Shown: positions 55,314-64,000 of the stretch, one piece after another
Position numbering within the stretch: the first letter of the stretch is position 1
How the letters are laid out: every line of letters begins with the position of its first letter
NCBI GenBank assembly: GCA_011833715.1
Contig: CM022391.1
Location: 149,858,575-149,922,574 of the forward strand
Direction: 5' to 3'
Length of the DNA stretch: 64,000 nt
From: Carcinoscorpius rotundicauda
Taxonomy: Eukaryota > Arthropoda > Merostomata > Xiphosura > Limulidae
Position numbers and translations under genes: made by a program
Notes under the pieces: generated by a model
The model's database searches: none
Seen by the model: the letters and a program-made list of their open reading frames with translations, nothing else
What the model was told of the DNA's origin: nothing

Positions 55314-57009
55314 TAATTTCCAACTAATTTGGAGTTAGACATGTTCAATGAGAAAGATTCAAACTCGTGACCTTTAGCTTTTGAGTTGAGTGCGCCCTCT
55401 AATACACATTTGCAACAAACTTAGGTACAATTTAGAATAGTATTTATGCAGAAGTGTATACGTTTATAGAAAACAAAAGATAGTTGTGTTCTGTTTAAAT
55501 CTTTTAAATGTATATTTTAAAACTTTATAAATCCTTCTGTAAAATAAAATACGTCATAAGCTAATAAAATACAAAGTAATACGTGTATAATTGAAAGCAA
55601 ATAAAGTCTGATTTCAAACGAAACAATAAAAGCCACATGATTCTCAAGGGAAAAAATGTATTTTAACTAACATGTAAAATCAATTTGTAAGTCATATTTA
55701 AGTAAATTCTTTAAACATTTTCAGCTGGCTATGAAACGAAGAAACATAAACTTTTAATCAAAACGAAGAAAAAAGGTTTTGTCTTTTTTAAATACATATT
55801 TCAAAAATATTCAAGTAATAAATTTAACAGTTCCCAGTACTATGCTAAAGAAATTTGAGTTTTTTATTTACGCAATTTTGTAATAATCATGATAAATTTT
55901 ACAAAAACTTGCTTAATGTGAACTGGCTTGACGCAAAAATTTAATGCACAGTTAATTTTACAACTTAAACTGGTAACTTTACGATAATACTATCCCACCT
56001 ACACTCCCAATTTTATTATAATATTCAGTGGTGAATCCGGAAACTTTATAGATCAAGGCGATCGAAAAAGAAACCGACAAGTATCATTCGGGGACATTAA
56101 CATTTTGAAAAAGATCAGTACACATAAGGTTAAATCAACACACAAACTGTATTTATTTAACTATTTAATAAACATTGATAATCATTTAGTAAATCTTGTA
56201 CAGTGTCTGTTATCCACTCAATTGTTTTGTAAAAGTTTGTTTCTTTTAGAACTTATAACCACGTATATATTTCAGGCAACACTTATTTCTATCTCTGAAT
56301 AAATTTATAAAGGAACACTGCAAGCATTTTTCAATTTCTCTGTAGGATATATTTGAGTTTTACACAAAACTAAAAAAATAATTAGCATATGTTGATCTCG
56401 TTCGTTTGCATTGCTAAATGAGTAAACACTTATTGATTGATGCTTAGAGCACCTGGGTAAAACGTTAGGACCTCCAAACCAATTTCAACAGATAGTTGTT
56501 TGCAAATTTGTGTTGAATGCGTGTGCGTGTGTGTGTATAAAATGGTCACGCAACCATATTATTCCTAATTTGACGGCTTGAGGGAGTTAAATACAGAGTG
56601 TCAGTCTTACCAAATTTTTGAATCCTGAACAAATCAACTACCATTAGCATCTACTTTTTGAAAAAGTAGAATTTTTCATAACTTAGCAACAATGTACTGG
56701 TTGTTCTTCATATTTATTATGTTTCGTATACAAGTACAGTTCGTAACGTATGGCCTTCATCCAGTGTAGATGTACCACCGCGTTCATATGATTTTGTTGA
56801 GTGTCTGTATTTTGTAACAGAAGACGCACAAAGGCTGTAGCAATTGCTAGCACTACAAAAACAACTCCTTCTATCAGTTGAATAGAATGGCTGCACCTTC
56901 TATGTTGACAACTCAAAGAAATGATATGTTAAATTTTTGTGTGAAGAACGCAAGCACATTGAACAGAATGAAAAACGGAAGCCCAGTGTTACTGATAAGA
57001 ACTGTTTGT
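55314..57009. other. AT-rich non-coding stretch
   Basis: No gene is supported. A (GT)n run lies at 56,520-56,536. The minus-strand frame at 56,916-56,683 (77 codons with one hydrophobic stretch VVFVVLAIATAFVRLLL) is less AT-rich than its surroundings and could be an exon or old element, but nothing else supports it. A decayed family-1 head may lie at 55,340-55,410. Confidence 0.45.
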
Positions 57010-57013
57010 TCCA

Positions 57014-57916
57014 TGTTACGTATTTTTTATGTTTTATGTTCTTCGTAGACTAAATGCAACAGAAAAACACAGATAACAGCTTGTATAATTTATTACACTT
57101 AACTATTAACAAATATAACAGATATAACATAAATTATATAATAACAGTGACAGATATTAAGTTATAACATTCGGAATTAATTACAAAACAAAATAATACT
57201 AGTTTCAAACTTCAAAATTAATCACAATACAAAATGGTACTGGCCTGTATCTAATATAATGATCTAAAATGAAAATCTCAAATTCCAGTCTAGGATGTGA
57301 ATTTGGTCCCACGAAGAAATTCCGAAGTTTAAATGAAGAAGTTCAGAAAAAGTTCACAGTTCAATAAATTCGCCGACTCTCAGCACAAGCAGTAATTCAG
57401 ATGAATCGTAGAGATTGACGAAGTAAAATCACAGCTTCCGTAGATCTAACTTTAGTCACAAATCCAAGTTGAATAATCACAGCAAACACTTAATCTTTCT
57501 CAAATAACTGACTCTCTTCTTTTGAAATAAAACTAATGTCTGACTCTTTTTTTTAATAAAAACTGATGACTGTCTCCTTGTCTCTCTCGCATCTTCGTCT
57601 GTTTATATATTGTAGGCCTAGACCCCTCGAATAACCGCGAACTTTCTACAGATCTCCAGAGCAATCCGCGCATGTCCGTTCTTGCACGAGACTAGTAGTC
57701 TAGACACGAAGTCGCCAGCACTTCATTTACAAACATATGATTGGTCTACTTAATTCAAGAAAATTCTAAATGTTACCCTAAATGAATAACAACATATTTT
57801 ATTAGTTTAAACTTCGAAACAATAATATAAATATGGAAACATAGATAATAGAAATGAAAATCCAAACGCAACACGACATGTCGTCATTTAAAAAATATTT
57901 ACACATTTACATAACA
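57014..57916 (-). repeat. 3' LTR of the Gmr1-like element
   Basis: 903 bases. On the minus strand it starts TGTTATGTAAATG and ends AATACGTAACA. Compared by eye with the other LTR it shows about 11 single-base differences and no gaps. A minus-strand AATAAA lies at 57,089-57,094 and a TATATAAA at 57,602-57,609. I infer it is the 3' LTR because the polypurine tract abuts it. Confidence 0.95.
57089..57094 (-). terminator. Candidate poly(A) signal in the 3' LTR
   Basis: AATAAA on the minus strand, downstream of the TATA-like box in the same LTR. The same hexamer occurs at 60,852-60,857 in the other LTR. Confidence 0.5.
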
Positions 57917-57927
57917 CTCTCTCCCTT
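57917..57927 (-). other. Polypurine tract of the LTR element
   Basis: On the minus strand AAGGGAGAGAG ends exactly where the 3' LTR begins with TGTTAT, as expected for the plus-strand primer. Confidence 0.85.
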
Positions 57928-57989
57928 AAAAGTAAAAAAAAAAAGTTTGAACTTGTGAATTTTTTTTTGTTTTGTTTATTTGTCTTTTT

Positions 57990-59077
57990 AAACCAACTTA
58001 AAAGGGTTAAATCCAGTGGATTCTTTAATACCCTCACGAACTGCAAACAATGACAAGGGAACACCCTCATCCCAGTCCTTTGAGTGTTCGTGGCAGTAAT
58101 TTGGTGGAAACGTTCAAGGACACCTGTTGATTCAGAATGGTATGCACTGGATGAAATTTGGTGGACGTTTAATTCATGTATGGCTCTTTCAAATAGCTTG
58201 GACATAAAATTTGTGTCTTGATCTGATTGCACAACTTTTTGGAATTCCGAACATGGTAAAGGATTTGACAAGAGCAGTGATTTTTCTCAAAGGGATTGCC
58301 TCAGGGAAACGTGTAGAAGCACACATGATCGTCAAGAGGCATTCATTTCCTGCTTTGCTTTTGGTCGATAATGACCCTTGAGAACGGTTCTTCAAAGGCA
58401 GGAATAGGCTGCAGTGGTGCTTTTGGAATCCCCTGATTTGGTTTTCCAGTCATTTGGCAAGAATGGCATGTCTTACAAAAGTCAACAACATCTTGGCACA
58501 TCTTTGGCCAATAGAAATGTCGTCGGATACGATCCAGGGTCTTTCTTACACCTAAGTGTCCCGACAATACATGGTCATGACCAAGACTAAGAATATCATT
58601 CCGATAGCATTTTGGAATGACGATTTGGTGAATAACATTCCACTCTTCATCAGCAGCAACGTCAGGAGGTCTGTATCTTCTCATTAGCACACCTGACTTC
58701 TGGTAGTAACAAATAGAGACAGTTCCAATTTCATTTTCATCAACAGCCAGTTGTAGAAGAGAACGAGTTTCAAGATCATTGTCCTGTTCCTCAATAAGTT
58801 TGTTTCGATGAAGAGAGTCGAAAAATGTTTTAGAGTCATCAGTAGAACTTAAAGTTGAGTCAAAAATCTCATCGATGTGAGACATGAACGTATCAGATAA
58901 AGAGAAATCCTCTTTGGACTCCTGAGAACGTGTCTGAGAACGAGTAACAGCACAGGCGGGAAAAACATCAGGAAACTCTTCAACGAGTTGCTCTATACTG
59001 GGGCTAATAACAGGTGCTTCAACAACACGAACCTCTGGTACCACCTTACTACCAGCCAAATCATTCCCCAAAAGCAT
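57990..59077 (-). pseudogene. Integrase remnant of the Gmr1-like element
   Basis: The frame 59,077-58,343 runs from the post-protease linker (LLGNDLAGSKV, FPACAVTRSQT, FSLSDTFMSH) into the HHCC zinc-binding domain (SLGHDHVLSGHLGVRKTLDR, RRHFYWPKMCQDVVDFCKTC then HSCQ). Just after FEEPFSRVIID a small deletion and frameshift remove the first catalytic Asp region. The next frame gives CLLTIMCASTRFPEAIPLRK. A second shift gives VVQSDQDTNFMSKLFER (second Asp) and SAYHSESTGVLERFHQ (catalytic Glu). The similarity ends near 57,991 at ESTGFNPFKLV, where an intact relative would go on to RT. It is not functional. Confidence 0.9.
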
Positions 59078-59079
59078 AG

Positions 59080-59495
59080 ACAGGCAATGAGGCTTTAATA
59101 CCCACAGTCACTGGGCCTGAGACTAAGTCCGAATGTAAATCTAATCTATGAAGAGGAATAGAAACGACGCCACCTTTTACACCAGAAATGAGTACACTGG
59201 CCCCAACGGATTACTTTTCAGAAAACGGAAGTACACTTTCCAAAATCAAACTCTGAAAAGCTCCAGTATCCCGCAGGATTTTAATTGGTTGTAGACGTGA
59301 ATCGCCAACAAAAGAAACAAAACCTTCAGTCATGAAAGGCTTAAATTTGTCCTCAACAAGATTTTCAGGTACATCAATAATATTGGGCTTAGAATCCACA
59401 GTGAACAGGACATGGTCAAAATCATTGGGAACCAATGATGTATCCAACGAGGGCGAAATGAAACTATGGGGTGATGGCTTGTTTTTTACCTTATA
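59080..59495 (-). pseudogene. Aspartic protease remnant
   Basis: The Gag frame continues past the zinc knuckle into VSFVGDSRLQPIKILRDTGA, with the active-site DTGA at 59,270-59,259 and QSLIL after it. A stop follows FSEK at 59,211. Beyond it the same frame reads SVGASVLISGVKGG and LHSDLVSGPVTVGIK, then shifts frame near 59,085 before the LLGNDLAG strand. In an intact element this would cut the polyprotein. Confidence 0.85.
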
Positions 59496-60678
59496 GCACT
59501 CAGAAATCAGATGGCCAGGTTTCTTACAATAAGCACATGTTTTGGATGAGAATGACACGTTTTGGGTAGATGACGAGCTTTGAGAATAAGATGGAGTCTT
59601 CGTTTGAGAATTAGAAGTTTGCTCTTTTTTGTCTCTGTCGACATTTGCATAATATTTGAATGAGTTATTGGGTTTCTTTACTGTGTGATTTGTTTTGCTT
59701 TTGTATGAGAAATCTTTGTGAGTCAAAGCATACTCTTCTGCCAAGACAGCAGCATCATGAATTTTGGAAGCTTTTTGTTCATCAATATAAGTTTTTAGCT
59801 CTACGGGAATACATCTTTTAAACTCTTCGATTAACATGAGTTCTCTGAGTTTTGTATAATCATCTCTAATTTCTCTAGAATCACACCACCTGTCGAACAG
59901 AGTTTCTTTTTCACGAGCAAATTCGACATAAGTTTGGCTGTCAAACTTTTTGTAACCACGAAATTTTTGTCTGTATGCCTCTGGCACCAATTCATATGCA
60001 TTCAAAATGCATTTTTGACGTGCTCGTAATCATAACTTTGCTCGGCTGTGAGTTTGGAAAATACTTCCTGAGCTTTACCCTTGAGAACACTATTTATCTA
60101 CAGCTTTTTCATTGAATGGAGGTACTAAACGAATTTGTTTGGAAGCATCAAAATTATCCAACTGTATTTGGACAATCTTTTCTTCTCTCTGTAACTTTCT
60201 CATACTGATTTCTTTATCAGCTTTAATGCGTTCTATTTGTGTTTCGGCATCAAGGCGTTTGTTTTCTTGTTCTGCTTCAATACGTTTTTGTTCTGCCTCA
60301 ATACGCTTTTGTTCTGCCTCAAGAACAAGGCGTTTGGTTTCTTTTTGCCTCAAGTCGTTTGGTTTCTTTTTCTGCCTCAAGACGTTTGCTTTCAATTTCT
60401 AAACGAAATTTCATTTCCATTTCCATTTTTTTTAATTCGAAATCTGGGTCAAAATGAGCGACAGGCAATTGTTGTGCAACTTTTTGAGGTAATACTTTTT
60501 GGCTGACCAAATGTTCAACAATAATTTGTTTAATATCTGCTTTCTTTATTGATTGCTTCACTTCTAAATTAAAATGTTTACCAACATCAAATAATTCAGA
60601 TTTTTTTAATTCACTGATTAATTCGAAAGAGGGATTCTGATTAAATTCGTTTATAAAATCTTCAAGTTGGAATGCCAT
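59496..60678 (-). pseudogene. Gag remnant with zinc knuckle
   Basis: It begins MAFQLEDFINEFNQN at 60,678. A shift near 60,350 leads into a long Glu/Lys/Arg coiled-coil segment (EAEQKRIEAEQKRIEAEQ, tandemly repeated; frame 60,395-60,090). Another shift near 60,090 leads through GKAQEVFSKLTAEQSYDY to the capsid-like frame from 60,005 (YELVPEAYRQKFRGYKK, TYVEFAREKETLFDRW, LRELMLIEEFKRCIP). The CCHC zinc knuckle CAYCKKPGHLISEC lies at 59,537-59,496. At least two frameshifts and one stop break it. Confidence 0.88.
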
Positions 60679-60752
60679 TTTGAATATACAAGCTGTCCAT
60701 CTGTATAGAATATAAATCTTATTTTATAATAAAATTAAATTGTTTGTTCGAC

Positions 60753-60770
60753 ATCCCGGACGGGCCCCCA
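60753..60770 (-). other. tRNA primer-binding site (tRNA-Pro type)
   Basis: On the minus strand, five bases after the 5' LTR ends in CA, the sequence is TGGGGGCCCGTCCGGGAT. It is complementary to the 3' end of a tRNA-Pro, with one base different from the site used by mammalian tRNA-Pro-primed retroelements. Confidence 0.85.
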
Positions 60771-60776
60771 ATTTTC

Positions 60777-61679
60777 TGTTACGTATTTTTTATGTTTTAT
60801 GTTCTTCGTAGACTAAACGCAACAGAAAAACACAGATAACAGCTTGTATAATTTATTACACTAAACTATTAACAAATATAACAGATATAACATAAATTAT
60901 ATAATAACAGTGATAGATATTAAGTTATAACATTCGGAATTAATTACAAAACAAAATAATACTAGTTTCAAACTTCAAAATTAATCACAATACAAAATGG
61001 TACTGGCCTGTATCTAATATAATGATCTAAAATGAAAATCTCAAATTCCAGTCTGGGATGTGAATTTGGTCCCACGAAGAAATTCCGAAGTTTAAATGAA
61101 GAAGTTCAGAAACGGTTCACAGTTCAATAAATTCGCCGACTCTCAGCACAAGCAGTAATTCAGATGAATCGTAGAGATTGACGAAGTAAAATCACAGCTT
61201 CCGTAGATCTAACTTCAGTCACAAATCCAAGTTGAATAATCACAGCAAACACTTAATCTTTCTCAAATAACTGACTCTCTTCTTTTGAAATAAAACTAAT
61301 GTCTGACTCTTTTTTTTAATAAAAACTGATGACTGTCTCCTTGTCTCTCTCGCATCTTCGTCTGTTTATATATTGTAGGCCTAGACCCCTCGAATAACCG
61401 CGAACTTTCTACAGATCTCCAGAGCAATCCGCGCATGTCCGTTCTTGCACGAGACTAGTAGTCTAGACACGAAATCGCCAGCACTTCATTTACAAACATA
61501 TGATTGGTCTACTTAATTCAAGAAAATTCTAAATGTTACCCTAAATGAATAACAACATATTTTATTAGTTTAAACTTCGAAACAATAATATAAATATGGA
61601 AACATAGATAATAGAAATGAAAATCCAAACACAACACGACATGTCGTCGTTTACAAAATATTTACACATTTACATAACA
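60777..61679 (-). repeat. 5' LTR of the Gmr1-like element
   Basis: 903 bases, about 98.8% identical to the 3' LTR by eye. On the minus strand it should drive transcription toward lower coordinates. Confidence 0.95.
61365..61372 (-). promoter_or_regulatory. TATA-like box in the 5' LTR
   Basis: TATATAAA on the minus strand within CAATATATAAACAG, about 590 bases from the inner LTR edge. It is the best candidate promoter of the element. Confidence 0.5.
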
Positions 61680-61683
61680 TCCA

Positions 61684-62336
61684 TATCTCAAAAGTAGAAG
61701 AGCATGTTGTCGCTGAGGTAACATCTCGACTCATTTGATGAGAATATGTTAGAAAAGGAGTTGTTTTACTGATATGATGGTTATTCAAAACACTGGACAA
61801 AAACTAATTTGCTATTGGTGAAACCTCTATTGATTCGAGATAATTTGATGGTACTAATTTTATAAATGTCGTTAAAATTTGTTCATTTCTCCTAGATTTT
61901 GAGTTATTATATTTTATCCGTACTATGTGAAATGCCAATTTATTGAGTAAAAGGTATACATTTTTTATAACTTCAAATATTGACTGTACAGCATCTGTGT
62001 AAAATTCCAAATACATTTTTCGTATGTTATATTTATTTCCGATATAATTGTAGCGAATAGCACCAGTTTTGCCTCATTCCCACACTAATTTTTTCTTAAA
62101 CATTTGAAACGCCTGTTAACTAAACATGAAACTGGTAAAGCTGGTGGCTTTTCATTCATTCATTTGATCACTTGGTCTTACTTCACGCAGAGAGATAACA
62201 AAGTCTTATCTTCTTCCTTATATCATACCTGCGATAAAATCAAATCCTGCAAAACTTTATTTTTAAATCTTATAATTAAACGACAATTCTGTAAATTTAA
62301 ATTATTATATATTTTATAGAATATCAATTGAAACAC
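61684..62336. other. AT-rich non-coding stretch
   Basis: I see nothing recognisable. The minus-strand frame 62,016-61,804 and the plus-strand frame 62,104-62,319 lack any domain. Confidence 0.45.
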
Positions 62337-62765
62337 TAGCTGCCTTTTGTTCAAGTAAAGTCCGAAAGTGCAAAAATCACCCACATTGTTTCTGCTACAA
62401 TTATGAAAAATGTATTAAAATATCACGAAAGAAAAACATCATACACAAGTATAAAGATAGCTTACTACCGCTATTCTGAAGTTAAAACTAGTAATCAAGA
62501 AAATTATTGAGCTCCACAAGTATGTTGTACAGTTGGCACATATCTCTTAACATATTAGCACCTTAACATAAACTACTTCTTCGATCACACAAAAAAGAGC
62601 TAAATTACCTGATTTGTGGCTTTCTCTTATAAAAGCAGCAAAATAAACTTCTTAACACTTGTTTAAAGCAATGGAATTTATTAGCTTCACCATTCAATTG
62701 CTGACAGCTTCCTGATCCAAGTACAGTCCAAAGGTGCAAAAATCGCCCATATAGTTTCTACCACA
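62337..62765. repeat. Diverged direct repeat pair, about 365 bases apart
   Basis: AGCTGCCTTTTGTTCAAGTA ... GTGCAAAAATCACCCACATT ... TTTCTGCTACA (62,338-62,400) recurs as CAGCTTCCTGATCCAAGTAC ... GTGCAAAAATCGCCCATATA ... TTTCTACCACA (62,704-62,766). It is either an old tandem duplication or two copies of an unrecognised repeat. Confidence 0.6.
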
Positions 62766-63918
62766 CTTTTAATTCTATTAGAAAAATTGAAAATATTGCC
62801 ATCCAAGTCTTTTTTTATCACTACAAAGTGCACGTTATTTTGTGTTTTTGTATAAATATTGATGTACTAATGGACATATTAGGTAATGTTTATTTCAACT
62901 CTTGATTATCACACTAAAGTATAATAGCTTTAGGTACAGTGAAGCAAACATGAAATCATATATTTTTGTTAAAACTCAGGTTCGGGAAATGGTGATGAAA
63001 AGTGGTCAAATTTTAAAAAGATGATACTGTCCATAGTAGGTTTGACTTTTTTAAAGAATGATAGAACGTAAATAGTAAATTGTGTTTGAACCTTATTTCA
63101 CTGGGCAAAGCACGAGACAATTCCAACAAGTTTCACTGACAGTTAAAATAATAGACACTTGCTATTTGCTCTAATGAATATTACAGACAGCAGATGAGAA
63201 CCTTAGACATAGTTTACATTATAGTTGAATTATATCTCGATGATAAGAATATCTTCAACTTGTTTACGTTTTAAAAATAAAACAATATACAAGCAATGTG
63301 ACGTAAAATCACAATGGGATAGATAGTTTTCTTGAAGTATGTGCCAGACTATATTAATTCGATGACATTGTCTGTTTCAGAACAATATAATCTTGGGTCA
63401 TTTTTATCAATGACTCTGAGCATTGTTAGTTTTTTTGTAGAATATCTGTTATTCTATTTAATAATATAATACAAAATATGACCAGTGTGTGAATGTTTCA
63501 GGCAATACTATAATCTAAATTTACGAGAGAGCTCCGTATTAGAAGAAAACCTGAAAGTTTTGAATGAAACAGGAAGAGATGTTTCTGTATAAAACGTGAA
63601 AGGAACATCTCTCTAAGGGTAAAAACGTTAACACGTCAATGATCGTCTCACAGTAGAAGGTGGAAAGGACATAGCCTTTATATATTTCTAAAACATGGTG
63701 ATGTAACAAAAGTGCCTTGATACAAGATCAAACTAATTTTTCAGCGAGAAAAACAAATGGGGGAAAAGTCTTAACCCTGTTTCACTAGCATACAAAATAC
63801 AATCACTCCAGGCAAGAACTGATTTCTACGTACGTAAACTCCACACACGAACTAATGCGTGCATATCTAAAAAAGTTTGAAAATATTAAGTGAACTAAAC
63901 ATCTTTTTCAGATAAGAT
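62766..63918. other. AT-rich non-coding stretch
   Basis: I see no gene or recognisable repeat here. Confidence 0.5.
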
Positions 63919-63970
63919 TTTGGTTTGGCTTGTTTTGAATTTCGCGCAGAGCAAGAGGGCTTTCTGCATT
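63919..63970 (-). repeat. SINE family 1, 3' end fragment
   Basis: TTTGGTTTGGCTTGTTTTGA, ATTTCGCGCAGAGCAAGAGG and GCTTTCTGCATTTTTAAGTT match the complement of the family-1 tail. The copy decays before the window ends. Confidence 0.75.
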
Positions 63971-64000
63971 TTTAAGTTATATTTTTAGGTATTTTTATTC

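Larger units (their letters stand above)
57014..61679 (-). mobile_element. LTR retrotransposon, Ty3/gypsy, Gmr1-like, RT-deleted
   Basis: A complete-ended element on the minus strand, 4,666 bases: two 903-base LTRs that begin TG and end CA, a 4-base target duplication TCCA (57,010-57,013 and 61,680-61,683), a tRNA-Pro-type primer site and a polypurine tract. The internal 2.86 kb holds Gag, aspartic protease and integrase remains, in that order, with no reverse transcriptase or RNase H. Protease runs on through the usual linker straight into integrase, which is the Gmr1-like domain order. The RT-RNase H block expected after integrase is missing, with about 60 bases of A/T-rich filler (57,930-57,990) at the deletion point. 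All reading frames are broken, so it is not autonomous. Confidence 0.9.

Noticed and set aside
60112..60506. Three plus-strand open frames rich in Phe, Leu and Cys
   Set aside because: They are antisense to the Glu/Lys/Arg-rich coiled-coil part of Gag; their composition follows from that strand.
57014..61679. 903-base direct repeat read as a segmental duplication
   Set aside because: TG...CA ends, primer site, polypurine tract and a 4-base target duplication show the repeats are LTRs.
1..64000. CRISPR arrays, operons, prophage or other bacterial systems
   Set aside because: There are no regularly spaced identical repeats, no closely packed genes and no ribosome-binding context. The spliced gene and SINEs show this is nuclear animal DNA.

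Overview
The window looks like arthropod nuclear DNA. It is strongly AT-rich, one multi-exon gene with GT-AG introns runs through it, and transposable elements sit almost everywhere else. There is no sign of operons or bacterial genes. The repeated tRNA-headed SINEs and an arthropod-style ADAMTS gene suggest a chelicerate, most likely a horseshoe crab. That assignment is inference from memory of those repeats, not a search.

The only convincing host gene lies on the minus strand between about 50.46 kb and 21.74 kb. I assembled it by eye as 16 coding exons, all with GT-AG splice sites and consistent phases, giving an uninterrupted 768-residue reading frame. It is a secreted M12B metalloprotease of the ADAMTS type: prodomain, zinc metalloprotease, disintegrin-like, one thrombospondin-like and a cysteine-rich domain, then a short acidic tail. 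Exon 1 (signal peptide) is the uncertain part; exons 2 to 16 are well supported.

Left flank (1-21.7 kb): no host gene was found. It holds SINEs of three families, a broken pogo/Tigger transposon (6.9-8.1 kb), a Penelope-like reverse-transcriptase relic (9.0-10.1 kb), a non-LTR retrotransposon relic (14.3-15.6 kb), a 5S-rRNA-like fragment (18.5 kb) and degenerate tandem repeats.

Gene introns (21.7-50.5 kb): these hold a decayed Tc1 element close to a family I associate with fish (29.7-30.9 kb), three pieces of a second Tc1-like family with a mariner nested in one (31.1-32.3 and 35.6-37.4 kb), many SINEs, and several degenerate minisatellites.

Right flank (50.5-64 kb): more SINEs, then a complete-ended LTR retrotransposon (57,014-61,679, minus strand) with two 903-bp LTRs, a 4-bp target duplication, a tRNA-Pro-type primer site, and Gag-protease-integrase remains. 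Protease runs directly into integrase and there is no reverse transcriptase. That fits a Gmr1-like (copia-type domain order) Ty3/gypsy element that lost its RT-RNase H. The most interesting signals are this element and a 3' tail shared by three SINE families with different tRNA-like heads.
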